DNA from: Pseudoxanthomonas dokdonensis
Lineage (GTDB): Bacteria > Pseudomonadota > Gammaproteobacteria > Xanthomonadales > Xanthomonadaceae
Assembly (NCBI RefSeq): GCF_001431405.1
Contig: NZ_LDJL01000004.1
Location: 124,001-188,000, forward strand
Length of the DNA: 64,000 nt
Direction of reading: 5' to 3'
The translations under genes and the position numbers were made by a program. Positions 45,878-53,305 of this stretch are shown piece after piece. Under the pieces are notes generated by a model. The model searched no databases, was not told the DNA's origin, and saw only the letters and a program-made list of their open reading frames with translations. Numbering within the stretch: the stretch's first letter is position 1; each line of letters starts with the position of its first letter.

Positions 45878-47736
45878 GTGCGGAGGCAATCCCGCTGCGG
45901 CTGGCGCTGGTCGGCAACCCAAACTGCGGCAAGACGGCGCTGTTCAATCAATTGACCGGCAGTCGCCAGAAGGTGGCCAACTACGCCGGCGTCACCGTTG
46001 AACGCAAGGAAGGCCGCCTGCGCACGCCGGCTGGGCGCTCGTTCGCGCTGCTGGACCTGCCGGGTGCCTACAGCCTGCATGCGGCCAGCCTGGACGAGGC
46101 CATCACCCGCGATTTCTGCCGAGGTTTCCTGCCCGGCGAGGCGGCGCCGGATCTGCTGGTCTGCGTGGTCGATGCGACCAACCTGCGCCTGCACCTGCGT
46201 TTCGCGCTGGAAGTGCGCCAGCTGGGCAAGCCGATGATCGTGGCGGTCAACATGGCCGACGTCGCGCGCCGGCGTGGCATCACCATCGATCTGCAGGCGC
46301 TGGCGCGCGAGCTGGGCGTGCCGGTGGTCGAAACCGTCGCCGTGCAGCGCCATGGCGCACGTGCGCTGCTGGAGCAGATCGATGCGACTTTCAATGGCCA
46401 TCTGCATCCGCCGACCGTCACCCTGGACCATCATGCCGACCTGCATCAGGAAACCCGCCGTCTGCTGGAACTGAGCGTCAGCATGCCGCGCCGTACCGCG
46501 CGCGTGGACGATGCGCTGGACCGATGGCTGCTGCACCCGGTGCTGGGGTTGCTGGCACTGGTGGTGGTGATGTTCCTGATCTTCCAGGCGGTGTTCGCCT
46601 GGGCCACGCCGGTGATGGACTGGATCGAAGGCATCACCGGCAGTCTCGGCGAAGCCGTCGCTGCAAGTTTGCCCGCCGGTCCGCTCAACAGCCTGCTGGT
46701 GGACGGCATCATCGCCGGCCTGGGCGGGGTCATCGTGTTCCTGCCGCAGATCCTGATCCTGTTCGCCTTCATTCTGGCGCTGGAAGAGTCCGGTTATCTG
46801 CCGCGGGCGGCATTCCTGCTGGATCGGACCATGGCGTCGGCTGGATTGTCCGGGCGCTCGTTCATCCCGTTGCTGTCCAGCTTTGCCTGCGCGGTGCCGG
46901 GGATCATGGCGACCCGTTCGATCCAGGACCCGCGCGACCGGCTGGCGACGATCCTGGTCGCACCGCTGATGACCTGTTCGGCACGGCTGCCGGTGTATAC
47001 CTTGCTGATTGCCGCCTTCATCCCGCAGAAGCAGGTCTGGGGCGTATTCAACCAGCAGGGGCTGGTGTTGTTCGGGCTGTATGTGGCCGGCATCGTCAGC
47101 GCGCTGCTGGTGTCGTGGGTGATGAAGAAGTGGCGGCGCGACAAGACCGAGCACCCGCTGCTGATGGAACTACCGTCATACCGGGTGCCGCATCCGCGTG
47201 ATCTGCTGATCGGCCTGTGGGAGCGCGCCGCGATCTTCCTCAAGCGGGTCGGCGGCATCATCCTGGCGCTGACCATCCTGTTGTGGGTGCTGTCCTCGTT
47301 CCCGGCGCCGCCAGCCGGCGCGGTCGGGCCGGCCATCGATTACAGCTTTGCCGGCCGGATCGGCCATGCGATGACCACGGTATTCGCGCCGCTGGGCTTC
47401 AACTGGCAGATCTGCATCGCGCTGATTCCGGGCATGGCCGCACGCGAAGTGGCGGTGTCTTCGCTGGCCACGGTGTATGCCTTGTCCGCGGCCAACGACG
47501 ATCTCGCCGCACAGGCGCTGCAGCCGTTGATCAGCCACGGCTGGAGCCTGGCGACCGCGCTGTCGCTGCTAGTATGGTTCATCTACGCGCCGATGTGCAT
47601 CTCGACGCTGGCGACGATCAAGCGCGAGACCAACTCCTGGCGGACGATGGCGTGGTCGACGTTCTATCTGTTCGCGCTGGCCTACCTGGCTTCGCTGGTG
47701 ACCTATCAGGTCGCCGTTGCCCTGGGGGCTGGATGA
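45874..47736 (+). CDS. feoB: ferrous iron transport protein B
   Basis: This 620-residue inner-membrane Fe(II) transporter has an N-terminal GTPase domain with the P-loop GNPNCGKT (14-21), the DLPGAYSL G3 motif and NMADVARRRG as G4. A membrane domain follows with two Gate motifs (FIPLLSSFACAVPGIMATR and AREVAVSSLATVYA). It is shorter than the 770-residue E. coli protein, as often in this group. GTG start within the feoA stop; a small membrane protein gene overlaps its end. Confidence 0.95.
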   Translation: MSAEAIPLRLALVGNPNCGKTALFNQLTGSRQKVANYAGVTVERKEGRLRTPAGRSFALLDLPGAYSLHAASLDEAITRDFCRGFLPGEAAPDLLVCVVDATNLRLHLRFALEVRQLGKPMIVAVNMADVARRRGITIDLQALARELGVPVVETVAVQRHGARALLEQIDATFNGHLHPPTVTLDHHADLHQETRRLLELSVSMPRRTARVDDALDRWLLHPVLGLLALVVVMFLIFQAVFAWATPVMDWIEGITGSLGEAVAASLPAGPLNSLLVDGIIAGLGGVIVFLPQILILFAFILALEESGYLPRAAFLLDRTMASAGLSGRSFIPLLSSFACAVPGIMATRSIQDPRDRLATILVAPLMTCSARLPVYTLLIAAFIPQKQVWGVFNQQGLVLFGLYVAGIVSALLVSWVMKKWRRDKTEHPLLMELPSYRVPHPRDLLIGLWERAAIFLKRVGGIILALTILLWVLSSFPAPPAGAVGPAIDYSFAGRIGHAMTTVFAPLGFNWQICIALIPGMAAREVAVSSLATVYALSAANDDLAAQALQPLISHGWSLATALSLLVWFIYAPMCISTLATIKRETNSWRTMAWSTFYLFALAYLASLVTYQVAVALGAG

Positions 47737-47993
47737 ACATGGAGCTTTCGCTGGCCCTGCAATATGCGGTGATCGTGCTGGCGGCACTGGCCAGCGTGCT
47801 GGTGGTGTGGAAAAAACAGTTCCCACGCAGCCTGCGCCGGCTGCGTTCGGCGATTGCGCTGCGCCTGCTGCGGGAACAGGCACCGGCATGGCAGCGACGT
47901 CTCGGCCGGCGGATTGCGCCACCGGCGCAGTCCATCGGTGCCGCTGCCTGCGGCGGCTGCGACAGTTGCGGACCGTCCAGGCCAGGCAAGTAA
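47733..47993 (+). CDS. small membrane protein with cysteine cluster (DUF6587-like), feo operon
   Basis: This 86-residue protein has one N-terminal membrane segment (YAVIVLAALASVLVVW), a basic region with many arginines, and a C-terminal cysteine cluster AACGGCDSCG. It overlaps the feoB stop by 4 bases and takes the place where feoC is found in enteric bacteria, but it has no winged helix. The Cys-x-x-Cys-x-x-Cys arrangement could bind iron or a cluster and report on iron to FeoB; this is inference from position and composition. Confidence 0.8.
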   Translation: MNMELSLALQYAVIVLAALASVLVVWKKQFPRSLRRLRSAIALRLLREQAPAWQRRLGRRIAPPAQSIGAAACGGCDSCGPSRPGK

Positions 47994-48041
47994 GCGCGGC
48001 GCTGCGGAATCGCTGTTGCGGTACCTGGCGGGCGGCAGCGG

Positions 48042-48413
48042 CTAGTGGCGGGTGAAGCGTTTGCCGAAGCCCTTGGCCGGGGTCGGCGTCACTTCCACCG
48101 ACAGGCTGAAGGTGCGTGCTTCATTGGGTTGCATCGCGCCCACGCCGACCACCTGGCGGGTCACTTCCTCGCCTTTGTCGTTCTTGATTGACAGCACCAC
48201 GCAGTATTCCCACGGGCCGCCGTCAGCCGGATGGCGGATGCTGCCCTCGACCTTGAGCGGGGTGATGGTCTGCACCGCCTGTGCATCCGCGTCGGCGGAG
48301 AAGCGCAGGTGGTGGCGGCACGACGGACATACCGTCGCGCTTTCCAGAATCACCGTCTTGCAGTGCGGGCAGGTGCGGGTTGCACCTGCCGTGCCGGGGC
48401 GCGGTGCGCTCAT
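48042..48413 (-). CDS. zinc-ribbon protein
   Basis: This 123-residue protein starts with an N-terminal zinc ribbon, CPHC followed by CPSC (about residues 15-32), and then a beta-rich domain (VEGSIRHPADGGPWEYCVVLSI). It overlaps the bactofilin gene by 4 bases and is its downstream partner. Function is unknown; association with the bactofilin polymer is inferred only from the coupling. Confidence 0.8.
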   Translation of the reverse strand: MSAPRPGTAGATRTCPHCKTVILESATVCPSCRHHLRFSADADAQAVQTITPLKVEGSIRHPADGGPWEYCVVLSIKNDKGEEVTRQVVGVGAMQPNEARTFSLSVEVTPTPAKGFGKRFTRH

Positions 48414-48961
48414 GCGCCGGCGCCGGACTCCGCGCCATTGCGCTTGCCGGAGGACGCGGACTTGTCGCCGCCCTTGCTGTCTTCCCAGCCGAAGTCGGCG
48501 TTGCCGCGCATGCGCGAACCGGCGGCGACGGTCAGCGAACCGGCTTTGACGTCGCCGATCAACACCCCGGATGCCAGCAGTTCGACCCGCGACGCGGATT
48601 CGATGTTGCCTTCCAGTTCGCCGGCGATGATCACCTTCTTGGCCCTGACGCCGCCATTGAGCTTGGCACCGGTCTCGATGGTCAGATCGCCCTGCACGTT
48701 GACGTCGCCCTTGAATTTGCCGGCGATGCGGATGTGCCCGGCGCCTTCAATCTTGCCCTCGATGGTCAGATCGGCGGCAATCACTGATTCCTTCGCAGCC
48801 GCCGATGGCTCGGCCATGCGCGTGGGCGTGGCGGCCGGCAGCGGTGGCACCACCGAGGCGGGTGGTTCGGTTTGGGCGGAGGCATCGCGCACTGCGGGTT
48901 CGGCCGGCGGTGGCGCGGGCGAATCCTTGCGCGGTTGGAACTGATCCTTCCAGCTAGACAT
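48410..48961 (-). CDS. bactofilin (polymer-forming cytoskeletal protein)
   Basis: This 183-residue protein has a proline-rich N-terminal tail (about 1-65), a right-handed beta-helix core (SVIAADLTIEGKIEGAGHIRI through LIGDVKAGSLTVAAGSRM, about 70-150), and a charged C-terminal tail (GGDKSASSGKRNG). Bactofilins form filaments at the membrane and place cell-wall or polar enzymes. The ATG at 48961 (MSSWKDQFQP) is the natural start. Together with the zinc-ribbon gene it forms a two-gene unit between feo and the carboxylase beta subunit. Confidence 0.9.
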   Translation of the reverse strand: MSSWKDQFQPRKDSPAPPPAEPAVRDASAQTEPPASVVPPLPAATPTRMAEPSAAAKESVIAADLTIEGKIEGAGHIRIAGKFKGDVNVQGDLTIETGAKLNGGVRAKKVIIAGELEGNIESASRVELLASGVLIGDVKAGSLTVAAGSRMRGNADFGWEDSKGGDKSASSGKRNGAESGAGA

Positions 48962-49074
48962 GAGCAGGGGCTCCGTTGGGGACAGGGGAAACCGGACTAT
49001 GGCGCGCAAGTTGCAGGCGCGTTGTGATGTATTTCACCTAACTGGAAGATATTGCAAGGAATTTCTGCTGCCGG

Positions 49075-50682
49075 CTACATCCGGAATACGCCGAACCGGG
49101 TCTCCACGACCGGTGCATTCAGCGAGGCCGAGATGGCCAGACCGAGCACCCGGCGGGTATCGGCGGGGTCGATGATGCCGTCGTCCCACAACCGCGCGGT
49201 GGCGTACCAGGGACTTCCCTGGTGTTCGTACTGATCGCGGATCGGCTTCTTGAATGCTTCTTCCTCGTCGCTGCTCCACTGGCCGCCGCGGGCTTCGATG
49301 CCATCGCGCTTGACCGTGGACAGCACGCTGGCGGCCTGCTCGCCGCCCATCACGCTGATACGGGCGTTTGGCCACATCCACAGGAAGCGGGCGCCATAGG
49401 CGCGCCCGCACATCGCGTAGTTGCCGGCGCCAAAGCTGCCGCCGATGATCACCGTGAACTTGGGCACCGACGAACAGGCCACGGCGGTCACCATCTTGGC
49501 GCCGTCCTTGGCAATACCGGCGTTCTCGTATTTCTTGCCGACCATGAAGCCGGTGATGTTCTGCAGGAACACCAGCGGGATGCCGCGCTGGTTGCACAGT
49601 TCAATGAAGTGCGCGCCCTTGAGCGCGCTTTCGGCAAACAGGATGCCGTTGTTGGCGACGATGCCAACCGGATAACCATGGATGTGGGCGAAGCCGGTGA
49701 CCAGGGTCGCGCCGAAACGCGCCTTGAACTCGTCGAAGCGCGAACCATCGACCAGCCGTGCGATCACTTCGCGCACGTCGAATGGGCGCCGGGTGTCCCT
49801 GGGTACGATGCCGTACAACTCGTCAGCCGGGTAGGCCGGCTCGCGCGGTTCCTGCACCGCCACCGGCAGGTGCTTGCGGCGGTTCAGATGGCGGACCACG
49901 TTGCGGGCGATGTCCAGCGCGTGGCGGTCATCCTCGGCGAAATGATCGGCTACCCCGGAGACCCGCGTATGCACGTCGGCACCGCCCAGGCTTTCCGCGT
50001 CGACCACTTCGCCGGTTGCCGCTTTCACCAGTGGCGGGCCACCGAGGAAAATCGTGCCCTGTTCGCGGACGATGATGCTTTCATCGCACATCGCCGGCAC
50101 GTAGGCACCGCCGGCGGTACAACTGCCCATCACCACTGCTATCTGCGGGATGTTGGCGGCGCTCAATCGCGCCTGGTTGTAGAAGATGCGGCCGAAGTGC
50201 TCGCGATCCGGGAATACCTCGTCCTGCAGCGGCAGGAACGCGCCACCGGAATCGACCAGATAGATGCAGGGCAGGTGGTTCTCGGCGGCGATCTCCTGCG
50301 CGCGCAGGTGCTTCTTGACCGTCATCGGGAAGTAGGTGCCGCCCTTGACGGTTGCATCGTTGGCCACGATCACTACTTCCAGGCCGTTGACGCGGCCGAT
50401 GCCGGCGACCATGCCGGCGGCCGGGGCGGCGCCGTCGTACATGTCTTCGGCCGCCAGCGGCGCTATTTCGAGAAACGGCGAGCCGGGGTCGAGCAGCGCG
50501 GTAATGCGATCCCGCGCGGGCAGCTTGCCGCGCTCGGTGTGCTTGTCACGTGCCTTCTGGCCGCCACCTTCGGCCGCGCGCGCCAGTCGCTTCTGCAGTT
50601 CTTCGGCAAGGGCGCGATGGTAGGCGGCGTTTTCAATGAAATCCGCCGAGCGCGGATCAAGTTGCGAAGTCAGGACGGTCAT
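49075..50682 (-). CDS. liuB: methylcrotonyl-CoA carboxylase, carboxyltransferase beta subunit
   Basis: This 535-residue carboxyltransferase transfers CO2 from biotin to 3-methylcrotonyl-CoA. Typical segments are [41 protein letters not shown], the oxyanion [16 protein letters not shown], and [16 protein letters not shown]. It is separated from the alpha subunit gene by 4.8 kb that hold bactofilin, zinc ribbon and feo genes. In many bacteria the two subunits are adjacent, so this layout is a rearranged liu cluster. Confidence 0.94.
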   Translation of the reverse strand: MTVLTSQLDPRSADFIENAAYHRALAEELQKRLARAAEGGGQKARDKHTERGKLPARDRITALLDPGSPFLEIAPLAAEDMYDGAAPAAGMVAGIGRVNGLEVVIVANDATVKGGTYFPMTVKKHLRAQEIAAENHLPCIYLVDSGGAFLPLQDEVFPDREHFGRIFYNQARLSAANIPQIAVVMGSCTAGGAYVPAMCDESIIVREQGTIFLGGPPLVKAATGEVVDAESLGGADVHTRVSGVADHFAEDDRHALDIARNVVRHLNRRKHLPVAVQEPREPAYPADELYGIVPRDTRRPFDVREVIARLVDGSRFDEFKARFGATLVTGFAHIHGYPVGIVANNGILFAESALKGAHFIELCNQRGIPLVFLQNITGFMVGKKYENAGIAKDGAKMVTAVACSSVPKFTVIIGGSFGAGNYAMCGRAYGARFLWMWPNARISVMGGEQAASVLSTVKRDGIEARGGQWSSDEEEAFKKPIRDQYEHQGSPWYATARLWDDGIIDPADTRRVLGLAISASLNAPVVETRFGVFRM

Positions 50683-50768
50683 GCAAAAAGCCGGTACGGG
50701 AAAACGGCCATCACATCATGAAACGCCACGTCGCGCCAATCGATGCGCGAGCCGGGACAACGAAAACA

Positions 50769-50794
50769 ACAAGGCCCGCGTTCGCGGGCCTTGT
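50769..50794 (-). terminator. intrinsic terminator after the alanine-rich lipoprotein gene
   Basis: ACAAGGCCCGC and GCGGGCCTTGT are perfectly complementary with a GTTC loop. It begins 22 bases past the stop of the lipoprotein gene and on the minus strand is followed by TGTTTTCG. It separates that gene from liuB. Confidence 0.8.
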
Positions 50795-50815
50795 CGAATC
50801 ACAATCGCGAAGCGA

Positions 50816-51211
50816 TTACTGCTTGGCTTCTTCCTTGGCTTCGTCAGCCTTGGCTTCAGCCTTGTCGGCCATTTCAGCGGCCTTGTCGGCGGTTGCCTGG
50901 GCAGCGTCGGCGACCGAAGCAGCAGCGTCGGCGGTGGCTTCGGTAGCGGCGGCCGACGCGTCGGTGGCGGCATCAGCGGCAGCGTTGCCGGCAGCGGCAG
51001 CGGCGTCGCCAGCAGCGGCGGTGGCTTCAGCGGCGCTGTCGGCGGCCGAGGCAGCGGCTTCGGCGGTCGCGTCGGCGGCATCGCCAGCAGCGGCGGCAGC
51101 CTGATCGGCGGCCGAAGCGGCGTCGTTGGCAGCCTCATCGGCAGCCTGCTTGGAGCAGGCGCTCATGGCCAGGATGGAGGCAACCAGCAGGACGTAGAAT
51201 TTGGTCTTCAT
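50816..51211 (-). CDS. alanine-rich helical lipoprotein A
   Basis: This 131-residue protein has a lipoprotein signal with lipobox LAMSAC (Cys19). Almost all of the rest is Ala with Asp, Glu, Ser, Thr and a few Lys in repeating AADAA-type blocks, predicted to be one long amphipathic helix or coiled coil. The last 25 residues are richer in Lys and Glu (DKAEAKADEAKEEAKQ). Such proteins resemble Lpp-like or LEA-like helices and may span the periplasm. It is a paralogue of the next gene (51398-51742). Own ribosome binding site GGGGAATG precedes the ATG. Confidence 0.85.
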   Translation of the reverse strand: MKTKFYVLLVASILAMSACSKQAADEAANDAASAADQAAAAAGDAADATAEAAASAADSAAEATAAAGDAAAAAGNAAADAATDASAAATEATADAAASVADAAQATADKAAEMADKAEAKADEAKEEAKQ

Positions 51212-51333
51212 GAAAACATTCCCCGAGGATGGTGGATTGAGAAGAAGTGCTTCGGTGGATGACGGTCGTTGATCGATGTCGGCAACACCCTCAGGGCAAG
51301 CGCGGACAATGACCAGCTTCCGACATAAGACAA

Positions 51334-51355
51334 GGCCGCCAGATGACTGGCGGCC
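51334..51355 (-). terminator. hairpin downstream of second lipoprotein gene
   Basis: GGCCGCCAG-ATGA-CTGGCGGCC is a perfect nine-pair stem, extendable by GACA/TGTC on the outside. It lies about 43 bases after the stop of the lipoprotein gene at 51398. The T-run on the minus strand is weak, so it may terminate partly. Confidence 0.6.
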
Positions 51356-51397
51356 CTGTCAATTTTAACGCTAACCAGGTAAAGCAACGCAAGCAGA

Positions 51398-51742
51398 TTA
51401 CTGCTCGGTGGCTTCCTTGGCGGCGTCGGTAGCAGCTTCGGCGGTGTCGGCAGCCTGTTCGGCGGTGTCGGCAGCAGCGTCAGCAGCTTCGCTGGTGGTG
51501 GCGGCAGCAGCGTCCATCGCAGCGTCGCTGGCAGCGTCGGCAGCGGTGGCGGCGGCGTCAGCCGATTCCTGGGCGGCGTCGGCGGTGGCTTCACCGGCCG
51601 AAGCGGAAGCGTCGGCAGCAGCCTGGGCTTCAGTGGCAGCAGCGGAAGCGTCAGCAGCAGCGTCGGCAGCCTGGTCCTGGTTAGAGCAGGCGGCCAGAGC
51701 GAAACCCAGGGCCAGCGCAATCAGAGCCTTGTTCATGGTCAT
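51398..51742 (-). CDS. alanine-rich helical lipoprotein B
   Basis: This 114-residue paralogue of the preceding protein has lipobox LAAC (ALGFALAACSNQD). The mature part is about half alanine with regular acidic residues (ATEAQAAADASASAGEATAD type). There are no cysteines besides the lipidated one and almost no lysine. Start is ATG 51742 or 51736 (MNKALIALA); the second is closer to a usual signal peptide. A TTGACA promoter lies upstream. Each gene has its own hairpin downstream, so they seem to be separately expressed. Function unknown. Confidence 0.85.
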   Translation of the reverse strand: MTMNKALIALALGFALAACSNQDQAADAAADASAAATEAQAAADASASAGEATADAAQESADAAATAADAASDAAMDAAAATTSEAADAAADTAEQAADTAEAATDAAKEATEQ

Positions 51743-51795
51743 TTGTTATTCCTCGTCAATAAAATTAGGCAACGCGCAATTTGCGCGCCGGCAAC

Positions 51796-51823
51796 ATGAT
51801 GACAAGCCGGTTACGGCTGTCAA
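51796..51823 (-). promoter_or_regulatory. candidate promoter of lipoprotein B
   Basis: Minus strand TTGACA (51823-51818), 16-base spacing, CATCAT (51801-51796). The region is AT-richer than its surroundings. Expected start is about 45 bases before the gene. Confidence 0.4.
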
Positions 51824-51944
51824 GCGGTTGGCCAGTTATTTTTGTCAATACCGCGTTAAAGTCAAGCAGCAGCGCCTTGCGGTGCCGATGCCTTGGGCAA
51901 AAAAACCTTTTGCCAACATGGCTTAGCTACAGCCCAGGCGGGCC

Positions 51945-53120
51945 TCAGACGACCTCGATGGCGATGGCGGTGGCTTCACCACCACCGATGCACAGCGAGG
52001 CCACGCCACGTTTCAGGCCACGATTGCGCAAAGCGTTAACCAGGGTCACAACCAGGCGCGCGCCCGATGCGCCGATCGGATGACCCAGCGCGGTGGCGCC
52101 ACCATTGACGTTGACCTTGGCATGCGGGATGCCGAGGGTCTTGATCGGGGTCATGGCCACGACGGCGAAGGCTTCATTGATCTCGAACAGATCGACATCG
52201 TCCACACTCCAGCCGACGTTCTTCAACACGCGTTCGATGGCGTGCACCGGGGCGGTGGTGAACCATTCCGGTTCCTGCGCATAGGTACTGTGACCGAGAA
52301 TGCGGGCCAACGGCTGCAGGCCGCGCTTGGCGGCTTCATCGGCGCTCAGCAGGACGGTGGCGGCGGCGCCGTCGGAAATGCTGGACGAACTGGCGGCGGT
52401 CACCGTGCCGTCCTTCCTGAAGGCCGGGCGCAGGCTGGGGATCTTGTCGATGTTGGACTTGCCCGGCTGTTCGTCGGTGTCGATTTCGACATCGCCCTTG
52501 CGGGTGCTGACCTTGACCGGCGTGATTTCGTCGGCGAAGGCACCGGACTGCTGGGCGGCCTGTGCGCGTTTGACCGATTCGATCGAATAGGCGTCCTGGT
52601 CTTCGCGGCTGAAGCCGTGCTTGTCGGCGGTGGCTTCGGCAAACACGCCCATGGCCTGGCCGTCGTACGGATTGGTCAGGCCATCCCAGGCCATGTGGTC
52701 GACAGCCTTGAAGTCACCGAAACGATTGCCGGTGCGCGAATTGGGAATCATGTGCGGGGCGTTGGTCATCGACTCCATGCCGCCGGCGACGACGATGCTG
52801 GCCGAGCCGGCCTTGATCAGATCGTGCCCCAGCATGATTGCCTTCATGCCCGAACCGCAGACTTTGTTGATGGTGGTGCAGCCGGTGCCAAGCGGCAGGC
52901 CGGCGGCCAGCGCGGCCTGGCGGGCGGGGGCCTGGCCCAGGTTGGCCGGCAGCACGCAGCCCATGATCACTTCGGAGACGTCGGCGGCCGGGATCCCGGA
53001 CTGGGCCAGCGCCGCTTCGATGGCGGCGGCCCCGAGCGTGGGCGTGGGTACGCCGGTGAACTGGCCCATGAAAGAGCCGATGGCAGTACGCTTGGCGGCG
53101 GCGATGACGATATCGGACAT
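51945..53120 (-). CDS. acetyl-CoA C-acetyltransferase (thiolase)
   Basis: This 391-residue thiolase has the nucleophile Cys in INKVCGSGMKAIM, the catalytic His in GGATALGHPIGASGARL and the second Cys in ASLCIGGGEATAIA. The start ATG 53120 (MSDIVIAAAKRTAIGSFMG) is family-like. It could cleave acetoacetyl-CoA produced at the end of leucine breakdown, or act in short-chain fatty acid or polyhydroxyalkanoate metabolism. Its position between leucine genes favours the first. Confidence 0.93.
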   Translation of the reverse strand: MSDIVIAAAKRTAIGSFMGQFTGVPTPTLGAAAIEAALAQSGIPAADVSEVIMGCVLPANLGQAPARQAALAAGLPLGTGCTTINKVCGSGMKAIMLGHDLIKAGSASIVVAGGMESMTNAPHMIPNSRTGNRFGDFKAVDHMAWDGLTNPYDGQAMGVFAEATADKHGFSREDQDAYSIESVKRAQAAQQSGAFADEITPVKVSTRKGDVEIDTDEQPGKSNIDKIPSLRPAFRKDGTVTAASSSSISDGAAATVLLSADEAAKRGLQPLARILGHSTYAQEPEWFTTAPVHAIERVLKNVGWSVDDVDLFEINEAFAVVAMTPIKTLGIPHAKVNVNGGATALGHPIGASGARLVVTLVNALRNRGLKRGVASLCIGGGEATAIAIEVV

Positions 53121-53305
53121 GGAGCGGAACCTCAGGGGAGTAGAACCGCGATTATCCGCCGCGCGCCCGGCAGCGGCAAATGGCCGGCGCTGAAAGAGCC
53201 CGGATGCACATGTTGCATGGTTCGCTGCCGGCGCGCCGGCCTCGGGGTTTTTTTCAGTTAGATTGATCGCTGGAAGGAGCACCGCAGGGGCGAGGATCAG
53301 GCAAC

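Noticed and set aside
50636-51926. Plus-strand Gly/Ser- or Ala-rich frames opposite the two lipoproteins
   Set aside because: They are the complement of low-complexity Ala codons. The minus frames have lipoboxes, ribosome binding sites and terminators.
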